From Candidatus Bipolaricaulota bacterium (lineage in GTDB: Bacteria > Bipolaricaulota > Bipolaricaulia > UBA7950 > UBA9294), in assembly GCA_028277345.1 (NCBI GenBank), contig JANQGM010000025.1, forward strand, positions 1 through 64,000: 64,000 bases of DNA, in the 5' to 3' direction. Below, piece after piece: positions 16,519 through 24,282 of this stretch. The first letter of the stretch is position 1. Every line of letters begins with the position of its first letter. The notes under the pieces are model-generated. The model had not been told where the DNA came from and ran no database searches. It was given only the letters and a program-made list of their open reading frames with translations. The position numbers and the translations under genes are program-made.

Positions 16519-17700
16519 TTAGTCTCCTGATTCAAGCCCCTTGTGGCGCGTGACGATCTCGTCGGCCAAGGCGTCCAAGGCAGAGAAGACGTCCTTCGTC
16601 GGCGCTCCCTTGGTAAAGACGGGTTGCATCCAATCTGCTTTCAAGGTTTCGCACAGAGCTTTGGTCTTCTCGGCAGCCTTTCCCGCCCAGCCGTAGGAGC
16701 CGATGACGGCGGCATTCTTCAGTTTGGGCCGAAGCGCCGCCGTTAGATAGGCGGCTAGGACGATGCTGGGGTGGGGACCGACAAGAACGGTCGGCGTCCC
16801 GAAAACCACGGTGGCGGCATCGACCAGGTGAATGGCGTACTCGCCCAAATCCGTCTTGGACATATGGAACGAGTGCACGTGGACGCCGCGGTCGTTCAAG
16901 GCTTCGATCATGTAATCGACCATGATCGCGGTCGAATCGTGCATCGAGGTATATGGAATCACGACCAAGTTCTTGGGCTCGTCATTCACCCAGTGATGAT
17001 AGGCATTGAGAATCCACTGCGGTTGGTCGTGTACCGGACCGTGGCTGGGGCCGATAACCTCGATGGCGTAATTGTCCAGGCGCTTCAGGTGCCCTTTGAT
17101 GAGGCCGGCGAACGGCATCATGATCTCTGCGTAATAACGCTTGGCGGGCTCGCAGACCTTGGACCCATCGCCTGAGAACAGATCGTCTGTCGCCAAGTGA
17201 GAGCCAAAGAGATCGCAGGTGAAAAGCACCTTCTCTTCTCTAAGATAGGTCAGCATCGTTTCCGGCCAATGCACCCACGGCGCATGCAGAAACTCAAGGG
17301 TCCAGTTTCCCAACGAAAGGGTCTCTCCATCGTCGACCGCCCGAATCCGATCCGCCGGAATTCCCAAGTGGTCTTCGATCATCGACACGGCCTTGGGGCT
17401 GGCCAGCACTTGCGCATCGGGATACTTCTCAAGCACGAGCGGCGCCGAACCCGAATGATCTTGTTCCACATGCTGGATAATGAGGTAGTCAATGTGCTCG
17501 ACATCTGCTAATTGGGCGAAAAGAGCATCCGTCTTAGCCGGATCCGCGGTATCGATCAGCACGGTCTTCTCGCTGCCGCGGACGAGGTAGGCATTGTAGC
17601 TAGTGCCCTCGGGGAGGGGGATCAATTCGTCGAACAGTCTCCGCTCCCAGTCGATGGCTCCCATCCACTCAATCCCCGGCCGAATTTCTCTTGCTTTCAC
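16519..17700 (-). CDS. Flavo-diiron protein (FprA/ROO type)
   Basis: 393-residue oxygen or nitric oxide reductase. The N-terminal metallo-beta-lactamase domain carries diiron ligands HVEQDH at residues 77-82 plus HAPWVHWPE, CDLFGSH and GPSHGP. The C-terminal flavodoxin domain starts near residue 250 (VVIPYTSMHDSTAIM) and ends with GSYGWAGKA. It reduces O2 to water using electrons from rubredoxin, whose gene lies 91 bases upstream. The start is GTG behind AGGAGG. Cytoplasmic. Confidence 0.95.
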   Translation of the reverse strand: MKAREIRPGIEWMGAIDWERRLFDELIPLPEGTSYNAYLVRGSEKTVLIDTADPAKTDALFAQLADVEHIDYLIIQHVEQDHSGSAPLVLEKYPDAQVLASPKAVSMIEDHLGIPADRIRAVDDGETLSLGNWTLEFLHAPWVHWPETMLTYLREEKVLFTCDLFGSHLATDDLFSGDGSKVCEPAKRYYAEIMMPFAGLIKGHLKRLDNYAIEVIGPSHGPVHDQPQWILNAYHHWVNDEPKNLVVIPYTSMHDSTAIMVDYMIEALNDRGVHVHSFHMSKTDLGEYAIHLVDAATVVFGTPTVLVGPHPSIVLAAYLTAALRPKLKNAAVIGSYGWAGKAAEKTKALCETLKADWMQPVFTKGAPTKDVFSALDALADEIVTRHKGLESGD

Positions 17701-17746
17701 ATTTCCTCCTCAGCACCTGGTTTGCTTCAACCTACAATTCTTTTGT

Positions 17747-17776
17747 GGAGAAAGGGCGGTTTTTTGCCCTTTCTCC
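17747..17776. other. Strong hairpin between rubredoxin and flavo-diiron genes
   Basis: An 11-pair perfect inverted repeat, GGAGAAAGGGC (17747-17757) and GCCCTTTCTCC (17766-17776), with an eight-base loop. It sits in the 91-base intercistronic gap. No T-run follows in the direction of transcription, so it looks like an mRNA processing or stability element, or a partial attenuator, and not a full terminator. Confidence 0.6.
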
Positions 17777-17791
17777 GATGAACCCGAAGGT

Positions 17792-17950
17792 TCACGCCTT
17801 CTCAAAGAACTCTTTTCCAACGCCGCACTCCGGACACACCCAGTCGTCCGGAAGATTTTCAAATGCGGTTCCCGCAGCGATGTTGTTCGTGGGGTCGCCA
17901 ACAGCCGGATCGTAGATATAGCCACACACCGTACATACCCATTTTTCCAT
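17792..17950 (-). CDS. Rubredoxin
   Basis: 52-residue Fe(Cys)4 electron carrier: [17 protein letters not shown] at the N-terminus, then [17 protein letters not shown]. Length and both CxxCG knuckles are canonical. AAAGGAGTTAGAC precedes ATG. It starts two bases after the flavin reductase gene and precedes the flavo-diiron gene, giving the electron chain flavin reductase - rubredoxin - flavo-diiron protein. Confidence 0.96.
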   Translation of the reverse strand: MEKWVCTVCGYIYDPAVGDPTNNIAAGTAFENLPDDWVCPECGVGKEFFEKA

Positions 17951-17952
17951 GT

Positions 17953-18471
17953 CTAACTCCTTTCCTTGCGGAGGTTCTTTCGATACTCGTTGTACGTCAA
18001 GGGTTCGCCTGTTTCGCGAGTTCCCGCACAATCGACGGAAGCCACAAAGAGCGAATGCGTTCCCAAATTCACGGTCATTTCAGGAACGACGGTGCAATCG
18101 TACGTTGCGACAGCATCCGGCAAAAACGGGATTCCTTGTGCATTGACGTCATAGGGGAACCCATCGAATTTGTCGACATCTCGGCCTGACTGGAACCCGA
18201 ACCGGCGAACGACCTCACCACACGTTGGGTTCTCTCGATCGAGAACGCTGACGCAAAACCGGCCCGTGTCACAAATCATATCATGCGTCAATGACCTATT
18301 CCCCACCCCGACCACGATTCGCGGCGGCGCATTGGTGACCTGCATCAAGGCATCGATACACTGACCGTTCAGCTTCGAGTCGTGCTTCGCGGTCAGAATG
18401 TAAAGACCATGCGTGACCTGGAACAAGGCGATGTTGATGGGGCCCGGCTCGGTCACGTAGTTGAATGCCAT
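17953..18471 (-). CDS. Flavin reductase-domain protein (Hrb N-terminal type)
   Basis: 172-residue FMN-binding split-barrel protein. [21 protein letters not shown] and [18 protein letters not shown] are family blocks, and FCVSVL and [12 protein letters not shown] follow. Similar domains form the N-terminal half of high-molecular-weight rubredoxin (Hrb), which moves electrons from NAD(P)H to rubredoxin. Here the rubredoxin half is the next gene, two bases away, so the pair is a split Hrb. It lies 11 bases after ferritin. Confidence 0.85.
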   Translation of the reverse strand: MAFNYVTEPGPINIALFQVTHGLYILTAKHDSKLNGQCIDALMQVTNAPPRIVVGVGNRSLTHDMICDTGRFCVSVLDRENPTCGEVVRRFGFQSGRDVDKFDGFPYDVNAQGIPFLPDAVATYDCTVVPEMTVNLGTHSLFVASVDCAGTRETGEPLTYNEYRKNLRKERS

Positions 18472-18482
18472 CCTGTTCCTTT

Positions 18483-19004
18483 CTAGATCGTTTCGCCGGG
18501 AGGGAGGATCGCGCCTGGGACGCGTTGCTCCAATTCGCGATCCGCCATCAGCAGTCCAGGACCTTGCTCTCCGGCAATGTTCAGCAAATCGAGGACCTTA
18601 TTGACGGAGTCTTCTTCCTCCACCTGCTCTTCAATGAACCACTGCAGCATGATCCCGGCAGCTCGATCGTTCTCATCGTCCGCGAGTTTCGCCAAATCGT
18701 TGATCTTTCCGGTGATGAATTGCTCGTGCTTCAAGGCCGCGTTGAATGCGTCTCTTGGAGAGTTCCATTCGTGATCCGGTTGGTCAAGCGCGTACAACTC
18801 GATTCGTCCTCCACGCTCGTTGATGTGATTGAAAAACCGCAGGGCGTGTCCGAACTCTTCCTGCGCCTGCGCCTTCATCCAATGCGCCATTCCATCCAGG
18901 CCTTTGGAGTGGAAATAGGCGGCCATGGAGAAATAGAGATAGGCGGAAAACGTCTCGTGCTGAATCTGCTGGTTCATGGCATCTTGCATTCGTTGGCTAA
19001 TCAT
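18483..19004 (-). CDS. ftnA: Bacterial ferritin
   Basis: 173-residue iron-storage protein that oxidises Fe(II) and stores it in a 24-mer shell. Ferroxidase residues are visible: E in QHETFSAYLYFSM, E..H in QEEFGHALRFF, and E in WFIEEQVEEED. GAGGTGAGTC precedes ATG. It is the first gene after a 178-base gap behind rubrerythrin and 11 bases before the flavin reductase gene, so it could head the operon. I saw no clear PerR box upstream. Confidence 0.93.
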   Translation of the reverse strand: MISQRMQDAMNQQIQHETFSAYLYFSMAAYFHSKGLDGMAHWMKAQAQEEFGHALRFFNHINERGGRIELYALDQPDHEWNSPRDAFNAALKHEQFITGKINDLAKLADDENDRAAGIMLQWFIEEQVEEEDSVNKVLDLLNIAGEQGPGLLMADRELEQRVPGAILPPGETI

Positions 19005-19132
19005 GACTCACCTCATCCATGGGAGAAATCATCGATTTTGAGATGTTTCTCATGCTTTTGATTCAGGTCACGGCACAGCTTATCACGGACCCTAGGGCGC
19101 CGCCTACGTGCTCACCGTGACTTGTTCCGATC

Positions 19133-19161
19133 GGAGGAACTTCTGCAACAGAAGCTCCTCC
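19133..19161. other. Long hairpin between rubrerythrin and ferritin genes
   Basis: GGAGGAACTTCTG (19133-19145) and CAGAAGCTCCTCC (19149-19161) form a 13-base-pair stem with a single mismatch and a three-base loop. It is downstream of the rubrerythrin stop. No T-run follows on the minus strand. It could stop or stabilise the perR-fpg-rbr message. The rest of the 178-base gap shows no gene. Confidence 0.6.
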
Positions 19162-19182
19162 AGCATCGGATAGGTCGGGTCG

Positions 19183-19755
19183 CTACCAGTTTTCGCCCAA
19201 CAACTCAAAGTGGGCTTGCTGGTGGGCGCAGGCCGGACACAGGCCGGGCGCCGCGGTGCCTTCATGCAGGTATCCGCAGTTTCGGCAGCGCCAAACAACA
19301 GCATTTGGCTTAGAGAACACGGCGTCGTTTTCGATGTTGGCGATCAGCCCGAGATAGCGCTTCTCATGTTGCTTCTCGGCGACGGCGATGGCCTCGAAAA
19401 CAGAGGCAATCTCAGGAAAGCCTTCCTCACGAGCGACGTTCGCGAATTCGGGATACATGATCGTCCACTCGTAATTCTCTCCGCCTGCGCCGGCCTTTAA
19501 GTTCTCCAACGTGGACCCGATGACTCCGGCAGGAAAGGCAGCGGTCACTTCGACCTCTCCGCCTTCGAGGAACTTGAACAAGCGTTTGGCGTGTTCGCGT
19601 TCCTGATCTGCGGTTTCCTCGAAGATATGCTGCATCTGCACGTAGCCTTCCTTCTTCGCTTTCGATGCGAAGTAGGTGTAGCGGTTTCGGGCCTGCGATT
19701 CACCGGCGAACGCCGTCAACAGGTTCTTTTCCGTCTTCGTTCCCTTGAGGTTCAT
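19183..19755 (-). CDS. rbr: Rubrerythrin
   Basis: 190-residue NADH-peroxidase component. Diiron helices carry [39 protein letters not shown] and [11 protein letters not shown]. The C-terminal rubredoxin domain has [12 protein letters not shown] and [11 protein letters not shown]. The natural start [13 protein letters not shown] at 19755 has GGAGG about 11 bases upstream, somewhat long. It lies 32 bases after fpg and belongs to the perR-fpg-rbr operon. It reduces hydrogen peroxide with electrons from rubredoxin. Confidence 0.95.
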   Translation of the reverse strand: MNLKGTKTEKNLLTAFAGESQARNRYTYFASKAKKEGYVQMQHIFEETADQEREHAKRLFKFLEGGEVEVTAAFPAGVIGSTLENLKAGAGGENYEWTIMYPEFANVAREEGFPEIASVFEAIAVAEKQHEKRYLGLIANIENDAVFSKPNAVVWRCRNCGYLHEGTAAPGLCPACAHQQAHFELLGENW

Positions 19756-19787
19756 TTGTGCGTCATCCTCCTTCGGATTTCTTGTGT

Positions 19788-20582
19788 CTAGTTCTGACAA
19801 CTCGTACAGTAATAGGTGGATCGGCCACCTTGTTTCAAACGAGAAATGGCATTTCCGCAACGTTCACAGGGTTCATCTTCTTTGCCGTAGACGGACAAGT
19901 GATTCTGAAACTCACCCTGCTCCCCGACAGAGGGGTGATAGTCAGAGACGCTCGATCCCAGCGTGGTTCCTTGCCCATCGATGGCGTCGTTTAGGACAGC
20001 GATGATGTTCTCGTGCAAGCGGCACATTTCGCTGTCAGAGAGTCCGTTCGCCGGACGTTGAGGAGAGATCCCCGAACGCCAGAGCGACTCCGAGGCGTAG
20101 ATGTTGCCAATGCCGGCCACCTTTCGTTGATCCAACAAAAACAACTTGATCGGAGATCGCGATTTTGAGGCAAGGGTCGCGAATGTATGGGAAGTAAATT
20201 CGGGACTGAGCGGTTCAATGCCCAGGCTTGGCGCAAAACCAACGGGGCAGTACGTCACCGTGCCCAGCCGGCGCGGGTTCACGAAATAGATGGTATCTCC
20301 GGAATCGAGCACCAACTCCAGGCGGGTGTATTTCACCTCTTCAGGAGACCGGTGCAACCGTAAGCGTCCCGACATTCGAAGATGAACGACCACATCGCTG
20401 CCATCTTCCAGATGGATGACAATGTGTTTTCCACGACGCGCGATGGCTTCAATCGACAGTCCTTCGATCAACGAGGCATCAAGGTTCAGTCGGTGATCGA
20501 GCACGTTAGCACGTTGAATCGTCTGCCCAACGGCGGGCTGAAGATTGCGAACGAACACCTCGACTTCAGGAAGTTCAGGCAT
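19788..20582 (-). CDS. fpg: Formamidopyrimidine-DNA glycosylase
   Basis: 264-residue bifunctional glycosylase/AP lyase removing 8-oxoguanine. The catalytic N-terminus PELPEVE is present after Met. [21 protein letters not shown] is split by a typical Lys-beta turn, the H2TH region contains [16 protein letters not shown], and the C-terminal zinc finger is CERCG...YYCTSCQ. Its start overlaps the end of perR by eight bases, so repair of oxidised DNA is directly coupled to the peroxide regulator. Confidence 0.96.
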   Translation of the reverse strand: MPELPEVEVFVRNLQPAVGQTIQRANVLDHRLNLDASLIEGLSIEAIARRGKHIVIHLEDGSDVVVHLRMSGRLRLHRSPEEVKYTRLELVLDSGDTIYFVNPRRLGTVTYCPVGFAPSLGIEPLSPEFTSHTFATLASKSRSPIKLFLLDQRKVAGIGNIYASESLWRSGISPQRPANGLSDSEMCRLHENIIAVLNDAIDGQGTTLGSSVSDYHPSVGEQGEFQNHLSVYGKEDEPCERCGNAISRLKQGGRSTYYCTSCQN

Positions 20583-21156
20583 TGGGCGACTCACCCCCTT
20601 TTTCGGATTGTGAGTCGCTTTGAGAAGTCCTCTGTGATGACTTCTCTTTTCTCGGCGTCGTCGGTTCGTCCAAGAAAGCCTTCGCCTTTCTTGATGAGGG
20701 ATGGCTTGATTGTGAGCCATTTGGCGAGGCTGTTGTTGTCGATGCATCCTTTGCAAGACATGATGAGCAAATGCCGTAGGCGTACGTGCGGACGGCTTCG
20801 ATCTGATGGCCGTCAACGCAATCGCCTAGTGTGTTTTCGTCTTCAACGTCGATATCGTAGACTGTGCTGCAAACGCGACAGCGAAAATGAGCATGCGGTC
20901 CGATATCGGCGTCGTAACGAGCAACTGAAGGATCGACGGTAATTCTCAGAATGGCTCCTGCCTTGGTGAGCGCTTCAAGGGTGTTGTACACGGTCGCTCG
21001 GGACAAGGTCGGAAACTTCTTTCGAACGACATGAAGGATTTGGTCTGCTGTCGGATGCTTATTTGTCTTCTCCAAGCTTTCCAGCACAGCTAACCGTTGA
21101 ATCGTCGGCGTCAATCCCAACTCTCGTAGTTTGTCTGAACGATCCGGCATTCTCAT
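20575..21156 (-). CDS. perR: PerR-type Fur family regulator with extended C-terminus
   Basis: 193-residue peroxide-sensing repressor. The winged helix occupies about 10-80 (SRATVYNTLEAL). Structural zinc knuckles are CRVC (93-96) and CSSC (130-133). Likely regulatory metal ligands are His34, His88, His90 and Asp101; Asp five residues after the first knuckle matches PerR and not Fur. Residues 137-193 form a Ser/Lys-rich tail absent from typical members of about 140-145 residues. No ribosome site precedes ATG 21156, but a promoter lies right next to it, suggesting leaderless translation. A second in-frame ATG is at 21150. Confidence 0.9.
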   Translation of the reverse strand: MRMPDRSDKLRELGLTPTIQRLAVLESLEKTNKHPTADQILHVVRKKFPTLSRATVYNTLEALTKAGAILRITVDPSVARYDADIGPHAHFRCRVCSTVYDIDVEDENTLGDCVDGHQIEAVRTYAYGICSSCLAKDASTTTASPNGSQSSHPSSRKAKAFLDEPTTPRKEKSSQRTSQSDSQSEKGGESPNA

Positions 21157-21165
21157 TTCGGACAA

Positions 21166-21194
21166 AGTATAACCTTGGATAATATCTAAATCAA
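21166..21194 (-). promoter_or_regulatory. perR promoter with overlapping PerR-box-like dyad
   Basis: On the minus strand, -35 TTGATT (21194-21189), a 17-base spacer and -10 TATACT (21171-21166). The spacer holds TTGGATAATATCTAA (21175-21189), a 7-1-7 inverted repeat with six of seven pairs, similar to the PerR consensus TTATAATNATTATAA. This placement would let PerR block its own transcription. The start codon lies nine bases after the -10 box. Confidence 0.65.
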
Positions 21195-21280
21195 GAAAGA
21201 GAAGGCAAGGACATCGTGCATTGGAGTAGCAGGATTCATTGCCTCTATACTGCACGATAAGCGGAATCCGAGGAGGCCTC

Positions 21281-21721
21281 ATGCGTGCATTTCTCTGGAG
21301 TTGTGCTCTCAGCAGTCCACTCATCGCCCTCTATCACATCCTGACGCGATTCCGATGGACGGCACATCTCATCGTGATTCTCTATTTTGGAATCGGAGCA
21401 TTCGCAGGGGCAATGTATGGATTGTTCGCCCATCAACGGGGCAAAGATCCAACGATTCCCCGTTTAATCACCGGAGGTGTTGTATCGGGTTTCGTCGTTG
21501 CGACTATCCAATTTGCGGTTGCCTTGCCGCCATGGAGCTATGACTTCTTTTCTCCCATGGTGGGCGGAGTGTTCGGCGGTGTGGGAGCCGTGCTGTATCT
21601 CGCCATGCAGCGAGCGGGGCATGGCAAGGAAGACGCGGCCCGAGAAAAACGATTTCAGATGATGATTGAGCAACGAGGAGCCAGGTCCATCAATTCGGAG
21701 GGTGAACGAGCGGATGATTGA
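21281..21721 (+). CDS. Small multi-pass membrane protein of unknown function
   Basis: 146 residues with about four predicted transmembrane helices: near 4-18, 27-46 (IVILYFGIGAFAGAMYGLF), 60-80 and 92-113 (GGVFGGVGAVLYLAM). A charged cytosolic tail follows (HGKEDAAREKRFQMMIEQRG). AGGAGGCCTC precedes ATG 21281. I do not recognise the family. Its end overlaps the start of the DUF1697 gene, so the two are translated together. It is divergent from perR. Confidence 0.7.
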   Translation: MRAFLWSCALSSPLIALYHILTRFRWTAHLIVILYFGIGAFAGAMYGLFAHQRGKDPTIPRLITGGVVSGFVVATIQFAVALPPWSYDFFSPMVGGVFGGVGAVLYLAMQRAGHGKEDAAREKRFQMMIEQRGARSINSEGERADD

Positions 21722-22256
21722 GTACTGCGCCTTCCTCCGGGCGATCAATGTGGGAGGGCATACCCTCAAGATGGCCGATTTGGTGGAGATCGTCGAAGCC
21801 CTTGGGCTTAGAGATGTGAGCACCTTCCTCGCTTCGGGGAACGTCCTCTTCTCATCGCCCGATGACCCTGAAGTTCTTGAGCAGATGCTGGCTGATGGAC
21901 TGGAGCGAACCCTGGGGTATGCGGTGGAGGTCTTCGTCCGAACGATGGACGAGTTGCAGGCTATCAGGGCTCATCCGGCCTTCCACCGATTTGAGCGTGA
22001 GGCGTTTGTTGCCCACAACATCGCTTTTTTGCACGATCCGCTCGATCAGAAGGGCGCGAGCGTCGTCAGCGCACTGGAAACGCAGGTCGATCAGTTCGCC
22101 GTCTGTGGGCGGGAAATCCATTGGCTCTGCCGGAAGAAGCAAAGTGAATCGACCTTCTCAAACGCTATCTTGGAACGAACGCTGGGAGCGCCCGCGACGT
22201 TTCGAACAGCGAATACAGTCGAGCGGCTTCTATCAAAGACGGGAAGAACGCGGTGA
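21714..22256 (+). CDS. DUF1697 family protein
   Basis: 180 residues. The N-terminus YCAFLRAINVGGHTLKMADL, then FLASGNVLFSS, and the C-terminal TFRTANTVERLL are the hallmark blocks of DUF1697, a two-domain alpha/beta fold of unknown function. The frame is open further upstream, but YCAFLRAINVGG normally follows directly after Met; GGAGGG lies about ten bases before ATG 21714. It overlaps the preceding membrane-protein gene by eight bases. Confidence 0.85.
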   Translation: MIEYCAFLRAINVGGHTLKMADLVEIVEALGLRDVSTFLASGNVLFSSPDDPEVLEQMLADGLERTLGYAVEVFVRTMDELQAIRAHPAFHRFEREAFVAHNIAFLHDPLDQKGASVVSALETQVDQFAVCGREIHWLCRKKQSESTFSNAILERTLGAPATFRTANTVERLLSKTGRTR

Positions 22257-22268
22257 ACGCTTGACCGG

Positions 22269-22634
22269 CTACGCAGAGGGTTTCTTTCGGTAATCCCACA
22301 AGACGTTGACAATCCGCCAGGTATTATCCGACTTGGAAAGATGGAAATAATCGACAAAGACTTCGGAGGCGATCTTGACGGAGGCCATCGTTTCTGTTTG
22401 ATCCAAAAGGATCACACTCCTCCTGCCTGACTCCGGTGCTTCAAGTTGTCCTTTCCCCACGGCGGGTGCGTCAACCATCCAGGATTTGTCGACATCCCAA
22501 ATTTCGCTTGCCGACACGATCCGTCGCTTGGCCAAGTGGTTGGACAGTACGTGGTTCATCCTGCCTGCATCGGCCGTATACCAACCCTCGATATCGTCCA
22601 GCGCAATGGCGCGAATGGCTTGGACATCATCCAT
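22269..22634 (-). CDS. NTF2-like (putative lumazine-binding type) protein
   Basis: 121-residue cone-shaped NTF2-fold protein: DDVQAIRAIALDDIEGWYTAD, a central RSVILLDQTETMASVKI strand pair and a C-terminal WRIVNVLWDYRKK. Such proteins bind small hydrophobic ligands or act as polyketide-cyclase-like enzymes; no function can be assigned. ATG 22634 has GGAGGAACCC upstream. It overlaps the end of the VOC gene by eight bases, so the two are co-translated. Confidence 0.75.
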   Translation of the reverse strand: MDDVQAIRAIALDDIEGWYTADAGRMNHVLSNHLAKRRIVSASEIWDVDKSWMVDAPAVGKGQLEAPESGRRSVILLDQTETMASVKIASEVFVDYFHLSKSDNTWRIVNVLWDYRKKPSA

Positions 22635-23097
22635 GGGTTCCTCCACATCCCTCACAGGGGCAATCGCAGTCGCTCTCAGAAGGAGCGATCTGTCCGGAAA
22701 TATGACCGAACCGGCGTTGGGTATCCTCGGTGGTGAAGGCCTGGATCTCGATCCGATACCCGCCCGGATCGATCAGGAAGAAGCTGTAGACGGGAAGATC
22801 TCCCACCATGGCGGGCTCTCCAAGAATCTCGATGGAAGGTTCGGTAGAAAGGTGAGTGTGCCAGGCATCGACGTCCTCGACGACGATGGAAAGCAGCGTT
22901 CCGATTCCTTTGGGCTGATCTTGCGCGCGCGCGCGGGAATCGACCAGTCCTACGTGAGCGGATCCGTGAATTCGATACACCTTGGCCCACCCCTGGTCTT
23001 CGATGAGAGGTAGTCCGAGAACCTCGCGATAGAACCGATCTCCTACCTCAAGATCGTCGTAGCTCAAGAAGGTGATGCCGGCGTAGGGCGTCTTCAT
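22627..23097 (-). CDS. VOC (glyoxalase/dioxygenase fold) family protein
   Basis: 156 residues with paired beta-alpha-beta-beta-beta modules. GITFLSYDDLEVGDRFYREVLG and VEDVDAWHTHL are the module starts, and FFLIDPGGYRIEIQAF carries the metal-site Glu. The C-terminus is unusual, a Cys-rich tail CDCPCEGCGG that could bind metal. Its start overlaps the MFS stop by four bases (ATGA). Substrate unknown. Confidence 0.85.
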   Translation of the reverse strand: MKTPYAGITFLSYDDLEVGDRFYREVLGLPLIEDQGWAKVYRIHGSAHVGLVDSRARAQDQPKGIGTLLSIVVEDVDAWHTHLSTEPSIEILGEPAMVGDLPVYSFFLIDPGGYRIEIQAFTTEDTQRRFGHISGQIAPSESDCDCPCEGCGGTHG

Positions 23098-24265
23098 CGT
23101 GTGAGGCCTCCTTTTGGTGCAGGAACGGGTTTGGATACGAGCCTGCGAATGATGAACAAGATGATGCCGAGAGCGAGCAGCAAGTCAATGCCAACGATGA
23201 GTGGCAGTGCTTGCGGGCTCCACGCCGCGAAGCGTTGGCCAATCAGCCAAGGAAAGCTCATGCTCCCAAGTGTCGAAGCGACGGCGATGACGCCGAGCCG
23301 CCGCCCTGTCATGGACATGTGCTTGCCGAGGAAGACCAGGAAGGTCGGATACACGGCAGCGACTCCGGCCCCGAAGAGGAGGGCGCTTCCCCATAGAATG
23401 GAAACGGATGGAGCCGAGACGTAAAGCAAGACACAGGCAGCGGCGCCTGTGCAAAGGCTGGCTATTACAACACTCAGCGCCGAGAAGCGAAGGGCAAGCC
23501 CCACGCCAATCAAGCGGAAAAGCGTGAAGGTGATCCAGAAGCCGGTTGTGATCTGTGTGGCCATATCCTCGCCGAAGGCGACGTTGACATACTCGAAAAT
23601 CCAGTTTCCAAAGCCGACTTCAGCGCCGACATAGAGGGTAAAGACGACACACCCAAAGAAGAGCAACGAACGAACGCTGGATTGAGGAGCAGCTTCGTGG
23701 GAAGGCGTTTCAAGTGGAGGCTCCGGCCGAAAGAGAAAGGCAACGCCGATGAGGGCGACGAGAAGGGAAAGTGACCAGTAGGACCATGCGATCGATGTCT
23801 CCGATCGCGTCCACGCCACCAAGAGAGGCGCGATCAGTGCGCCGACGCCGAAGAATAGATGGAGCCCATTCATCGCGGGTCCCGGGTTGTCTCGATGCAA
23901 ACGCATGATGAGCGTGTTGCTGCCCACATCAGGACCCGCCAGCGTGACGCCGATCAGCCCCATGATCACGGCAAGGGACCACAGGGTGTTCATCAACGGC
24001 ACGAGGGCGGCGAGAGCGGCCCCCGCCACAATGATGAGGGCCAGGAATCGATGACATCCTCGACGATCGATGAAACGGCCCAGTTGAGAGGCGCCGAGAA
24101 GATACCCCAGCGAGCGCGCCGACATGATCAACCCAATCGAGCCTAGGCCGACCCCGTTTGGGCCGATAGCGCGCGCAGCGTCGGGCCGGTCACGCCATAG
24201 ATGAGTCCGACAACGGCGAGAGACGCGAAATAGACGCCGGTGGTCACTCCGCGGCTCTCGCGCAT
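23094..24265 (-). pseudogene. MFS transporter interrupted by a one-base frameshift
   Basis: The main frame encodes an MFS permease from GLIMSARSLGYLLGASQLG onward, with about ten further helices. The missing N-terminus is in another frame: ATG at 24265 opens MRESRGVTTGVYFASLAVVG and reads 40 codons to a TAG at 24143-24145. Adding one G in the GGGG run of the coding strand (24152-24155) would restore a 390-residue protein and join both parts at a normal MFS loop. Either a recent mutation or a homopolymer sequencing error. It starts 17 bases after glyS; the VOC gene overlaps its end. Confidence 0.75.
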
Positions 24266-24282
24266 CAAAGCTGCCACGAGGG

